A stretch of DNA of 64,000 nucleotides, taken from Euryarchaeota archaeon UBA605. GTDB taxonomy: Archaea; Thermoplasmatota; Poseidoniia; Poseidoniales; Thalassarchaeaceae. A program made the translations under genes and the position numbers. The stretch is taken from the NCBI GenBank assembly GCA_002504905.1, contig DATY01000031.1, forward strand, positions 12,896 to 76,895, in the 5' to 3' direction. Shown piece by piece: positions 61,695 through 64,000 of this stretch (position 1 is its first letter; each line of letters opens with the position of its first letter). The notes below the pieces were generated by a model, which was not told the DNA's origin, did no database searches, and was given only the letters and a program-made list of their open reading frames with translations.

Positions 61695-62798
61695 GTGGGA
61701 ATGCCATATCGAATATTTGGTAGGCCGTTATTGGGCCTAATAGATTCTGAAAGAGCACATGGTCTAGGGCTTTCTTCATTAGCAAAGTTGGAGAAGAGTT
61801 CATTGGGGAGAAATTTACTAAGTAGTTTTTACCAATCACCTGAATTACCGTTAGATGTTTTTGGCTTATCATTTAATCATCCTCTAGGTATAGCAGCAGG
61901 ATTTGATAAAAAAGCTCAAGCTTTATCTGCATGGCCTTCGCTTGGATTCTCATGGATGGAATACGGAGGCGTTACTAGATTTCCTCAAGATGGAAATCCC
62001 AAGCCAAGGATGTTCAGGGCTAATAAAGAGAATGCATTGATTAACAGAATGGGTTTTAATAATCCTGGAGCTTTAGCAATTAAGGAAAATTTAATCGATA
62101 GAAAATCAAAGGGTTTATGGCCAAATAATCCCGTTGCTGCAAACATTGGTCGTTCAAAAAAAGTAACTAATGATGAAGCACCAGAGGATTACTCATCCAC
62201 TCTTGATATTCTTTGGGATTATTCAGATTTATTCGTATTAAACGTGTCTTCGCCAAATACTCCTGGGTTGAGAGAATTACAGGAAGCAGATCATTTAACT
62301 AGCGTATTAAATTCATGTAATTCTATTAGGGATAAAAAAGGTAACCACAAACCATTACTACTGAAGTTTTCTCCAGATATGAGTGATGAAGATTTGATTA
62401 GTTCTGTAGATATTGCTGTTAAATCTAAAATTGATGGTTTTGTAGCCACTAATACAACAATTTCCAGATATGTTCCAAAGAATTCTCAATCTAGATCGGC
62501 TTTTGCTCAATCCGGGGGTCTTTCTGGAAGGCCACTAAGAAAACGTTCGTTGGAAGTTGTTAATTTATTGTATGAACATACAGAATCTAAAGTTCCAATA
62601 GTTGGAGTTGGTGGTATTGATTCTGTTGATTCTGCTTGGAATATGATTATATCCGGTTCTTCATTAATTCAATTATATTCCGCATTAGTTTTCAATGGTC
62701 CTTCAGTTGTTTCAAAAATAATCAAAGGCCTAAAAATAAAAGTCAAGGAAAATAATTTTTCTAATATTCAAGAGGCAGTTGGTTCTAAACACACTTGA
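61695..62798 (+). CDS. pyrD: Dihydroorotate dehydrogenase, class 2 (quinone-dependent)
   Basis: 367 residues from GTG 61695 (ATG 61701 is the alternative). It oxidises dihydroorotate to orotate in pyrimidine synthesis. Class 2 features are an N-terminal membrane-binding helix region (RIFGRPLLGLIDSERAHGL, residues about 5-25), GIAAGFDKKAQAL, GGVTRFPQDGNPKPRMFR, NRMGFNNPG, NVSSPNTPGLR with the catalytic Ser, and VGVGGIDSVDSAW. Class 2 enzymes pass electrons to the quinone pool; most archaea use class 1, so this links pyrimidine synthesis to respiration here. Confidence 0.95.
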   Translation: MGMPYRIFGRPLLGLIDSERAHGLGLSSLAKLEKSSLGRNLLSSFYQSPELPLDVFGLSFNHPLGIAAGFDKKAQALSAWPSLGFSWMEYGGVTRFPQDGNPKPRMFRANKENALINRMGFNNPGALAIKENLIDRKSKGLWPNNPVAANIGRSKKVTNDEAPEDYSSTLDILWDYSDLFVLNVSSPNTPGLRELQEADHLTSVLNSCNSIRDKKGNHKPLLLKFSPDMSDEDLISSVDIAVKSKIDGFVATNTTISRYVPKNSQSRSAFAQSGGLSGRPLRKRSLEVVNLLYEHTESKVPIVGVGGIDSVDSAWNMIISGSSLIQLYSALVFNGPSVVSKIIKGLKIKVKENNFSNIQEAVGSKHT

Positions 62799-62837
62799 GA
62801 ACACAAACCTCATGAGTGAATTTAATTTGCGACGTAT

Positions 62838-63227
62838 ATGGCTACAACTAGGTTTCGCAGACTTGTTGTTGTAAGTTTGGGATTGGTTGCATTAATATCT
62901 CTAATGTTGATTAGTGTAGATCCTGAAGTCCAGTATACGGTTGACGAAGTAATGGAGTCTCCAGAAGATTTCACTTCAGATGAAATACATCTTAGAGGCA
63001 CTGTTCTTGAAGGTTCGGTAGATGATGAATTAAAAATATTTATTTTATCAGGAAATGATGAAAGTGCTCAGTTATTTGTAGATATTTCATCAGTGGCTTT
63101 ACCTGATGGTTTTGGTGAAGGATATATGATAGCAGTCAAAGGAGATTTAGTCAACGTAGATGGTAAATGGACAATTTCTGCTAACTCAATCCAAACCGGT
63201 TGCCCCTCAAAATATACTGCTGAATGA
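62838..63227 (+). CDS. ccmE: CcmE-like heme chaperone of the CxxxY type
   Basis: 129 residues. An N-terminal TM anchor (about 8-25, LVVVSLGLVALISLMLIS) is followed by an OB-fold region with CcmE pattern: YTVDEVMESPEDF, IHLRGTVLEGSV, LPDGFGEGYMIAVKGDLVNVDG. The C-terminal heme site reads CPSKY, i.e. CxxxY in place of the bacterial HxxxY. A Cys-type CcmE is known from archaea and sulfate reducers as part of a variant cytochrome c maturation system. Other ccm genes are not in this window. It follows pyrD by 39 bases. Confidence 0.88.
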   Translation: MATTRFRRLVVVSLGLVALISLMLISVDPEVQYTVDEVMESPEDFTSDEIHLRGTVLEGSVDDELKIFILSGNDESAQLFVDISSVALPDGFGEGYMIAVKGDLVNVDGKWTISANSIQTGCPSKYTAE

Positions 63228-63269
63228 CATCTTTTTCTTCTCCAATTAATTATACTATCTTGGGGTTTG

Positions 63270-63277
63270 TTTAAAAT
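63270..63277 (+). promoter_or_regulatory. TATA box of the SRP RNA gene
   Basis: TTTAAAAT is centred about 26 bases before the inferred 5' end of the SRP RNA (near 63300), the standard archaeal spacing. Confidence 0.55.
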
Positions 63278-63299
63278 GGAGCGATAATCACGCATAGAT

Positions 63300-63604
63300 G
63301 GGCTAGGGGGAGTGTTGACGTGCTCTATTATTCACAAATCGTCAATAATGGTGACCCGAAGTCTGAGGGCGGCGTAAACGAAGCATCGATGACCCATTGG
63401 GTGACAGCGACACTTCGCCTCCAAGAGATGCAGGTTGGCATGACGGACTTCCGGAGGGAATTTCGAAGTGTCTTATACCCGGGAACCAGGTCAGGCGCGG
63501 AAGCGAGCAGCCCGACCGGGGATGCTGGATGCCTTGGAATAGCGGAGTTGAGGAGCTCAATGAATTTTCATCGTTGGTGACGAACGTCCACCGAAGACAT
63601 GCCC
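63300..63604 (+). ncRNA. Signal recognition particle RNA (7S)
   Basis: About 305 nucleotides, the usual archaeal size. The universally conserved helix 8 is present: GGTCAGG (63489-63495), then GCGCGGAAGCGAGCAG (63495-63510) with a GGAA tetraloop on a GCGC/GCGAG stem, binding SRP54. A GGTGACCC/TGGGTGACAG region upstream fits helices 5-6. The 5' GGGC (63300-63303) and 3' GCCC (63601-63604) can pair as helix 1, fixing the ends to within a few bases. The segment is much GC-richer than its surroundings. Short open frames across it are not genes. Confidence 0.9.
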
Positions 63605-63608
63605 ACAA

Positions 63609-64000
63609 TTATTCAATTGATATTTTATCTATTCCACCCATTTCACAAATTATATTAAAATGATCTTTTGTAACTGGTTGTACAGACAATCTGGAACCTT
63701 TCATTAGTAATTTCATTCCTTCTAGTGCAGGATTATCTCTCATTTCTTGTAAAGAGATTGTTTTCTTTAAAGCAATTACCGGCTCGATGTCAACCATCAT
63801 CCATCTAGGATTTTCTGGAGTAGCTTTTTCATCAAAATATTTTGATTCTGGGTCTTGAGCTGTGAAATCAGGATAACCTTCTTTACAGATTTTGGCTACT
63901 CCAGCTATGTGAGGAGGTTTGTAATTCGAGTGATAAAAGAATACTAGATCTCCCAATTTCATATCATCTCTCATCATATTTCTTGCTTGATAATTTCTTA
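63609..64000 (-). CDS. EVE-domain protein (partial at the window end)
   Basis: 130 codons are visible; the frame remains open past 64000. The visible sequence begins NYQARNMMRDDMKLGDLVFFYHSN, the core of the EVE/PUA-like fold of the thymocyte nuclear protein 1 family, and continues with PHIAGVAKICKEGYPD and PRWMMVDIEP. The Met codon at 63977 lies inside this conserved block, so it is not the start. EVE domains bind modified bases in DNA or RNA. The gene ends 4 bases beyond the 3' end of the convergent SRP RNA. Confidence 0.9.
   Translation of the reverse strand, partial: RNYQARNMMRDDMKLGDLVFFYHSNYKPPHIAGVAKICKEGYPDFTAQDPESKYFDEKATPENPRWMMVDIEPVIALKKTISLQEMRDNPALEGMKLLMKGSRLSVQPVTKDHFNIICEMGGIDKISIE

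Noticed and set aside
63320..63608. Overlapping short open frames on both strands
   Set aside because: They cover the SRP RNA gene; RNA structure and conserved helix 8 explain the sequence.
1..64000. CRISPR arrays, insertion sequences or prophage
   Set aside because: No regularly spaced repeats, transposase, integrase or phage structural motifs were seen. Gene density and gaps are uniform.

Overview
The window looks like a chromosomal segment of an AT-rich planktonic euryarchaeon, most likely a Marine Group II archaeon (Poseidoniia) or a close relative. Archaeal markers are RNA polymerase subunits H, B, A' and A'', L30e, S1e (S3Ae), the beta-CASP nuclease aCPSF1, a proteasome beta subunit, archaeal SepF, a tRNA splicing endonuclease and a geranylgeranyl reductase. 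Mixed in are bacterial-type genes: TopA, ThyA/FolA, PlsC, a proton-translocating transhydrogenase, class 2 PyrD, MqnC-like radical SAM, TatC and CcmE. That mixture is typical of this lineage. The taxonomic call is inference; no 16S gene is present. I see no insertion sequence, prophage or CRISPR array.

Layout. 1-1769 (minus): the end of a respiratory-type operon with a Tat-signal, Rieske-like protein cut by the window edge, a small membrane protein and a secreted CxCH protein. 1916-4870: a TPR protein, a divergent FtsZ-family GTPase, a small possible RNase P protein, and a methyltransferase-biotin ligase fusion. 5154-14464: the RNA polymerase operon rpoH-rpoB-rpoA1-rpoA2-rpl30e. 14542-23478: an unknown protein and a cluster of four coiled-coil paralogues flanking a surface protein with cytoplasmic zinc ribbons, a DtxR-like regulator and a membrane protein. 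23479-29056: pdxS, ferredoxin, an exosome-related protein, S1e with a SAP tail, MTA phosphorylase, MazG and a calcium-repeat lipoprotein hydrolase. 29053-32381 (minus): DCC/DUF2071, folA, thyA, plsC. 32467-41595: a secreted protein, a saccharopine dehydrogenase-like enzyme, trpS, zpr1, sepF, psmB, aCPSF1, small proteins, tRNA-Pro and a Nudix hydrolase. 41614-50268: mdh, a CPBP protease, pntAA-pntAB-pntB, a second CxCH protein, tatC and an M6 protease. 50273-64000: endA, a PfkB kinase, a surface protein, an Xaa-Pro peptidase, mqnC-like, a membrane protein, geranylgeranyl reductase, topA, pyrD, ccmE, SRP RNA and a partial EVE gene.

Taken together the window suggests an aerobic, protein-degrading heterotroph. 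It has quinone-linked respiration (Rieske-like protein, PyrD2, MqnC-like, CcmE), transhydrogenase-based NADPH supply, and exported hydrolases and peptidases. The most unusual signals are: a helix-hairpin-helix domain shared by the N-termini of RpoH and RpoA2; a large cysteine-containing insertion in RpoA1; two CxCH secreted proteins alongside a CxxxY-type CcmE; the coiled-coil cluster; a methyltransferase-biotin ligase fusion; a SAP tail on S1e; three C-terminal repeats on TopA; and a T9 tract plus nested stem-loops directly before the gene for the terminator nuclease aCPSF1. All motif calls were made by reading; no database search was run.
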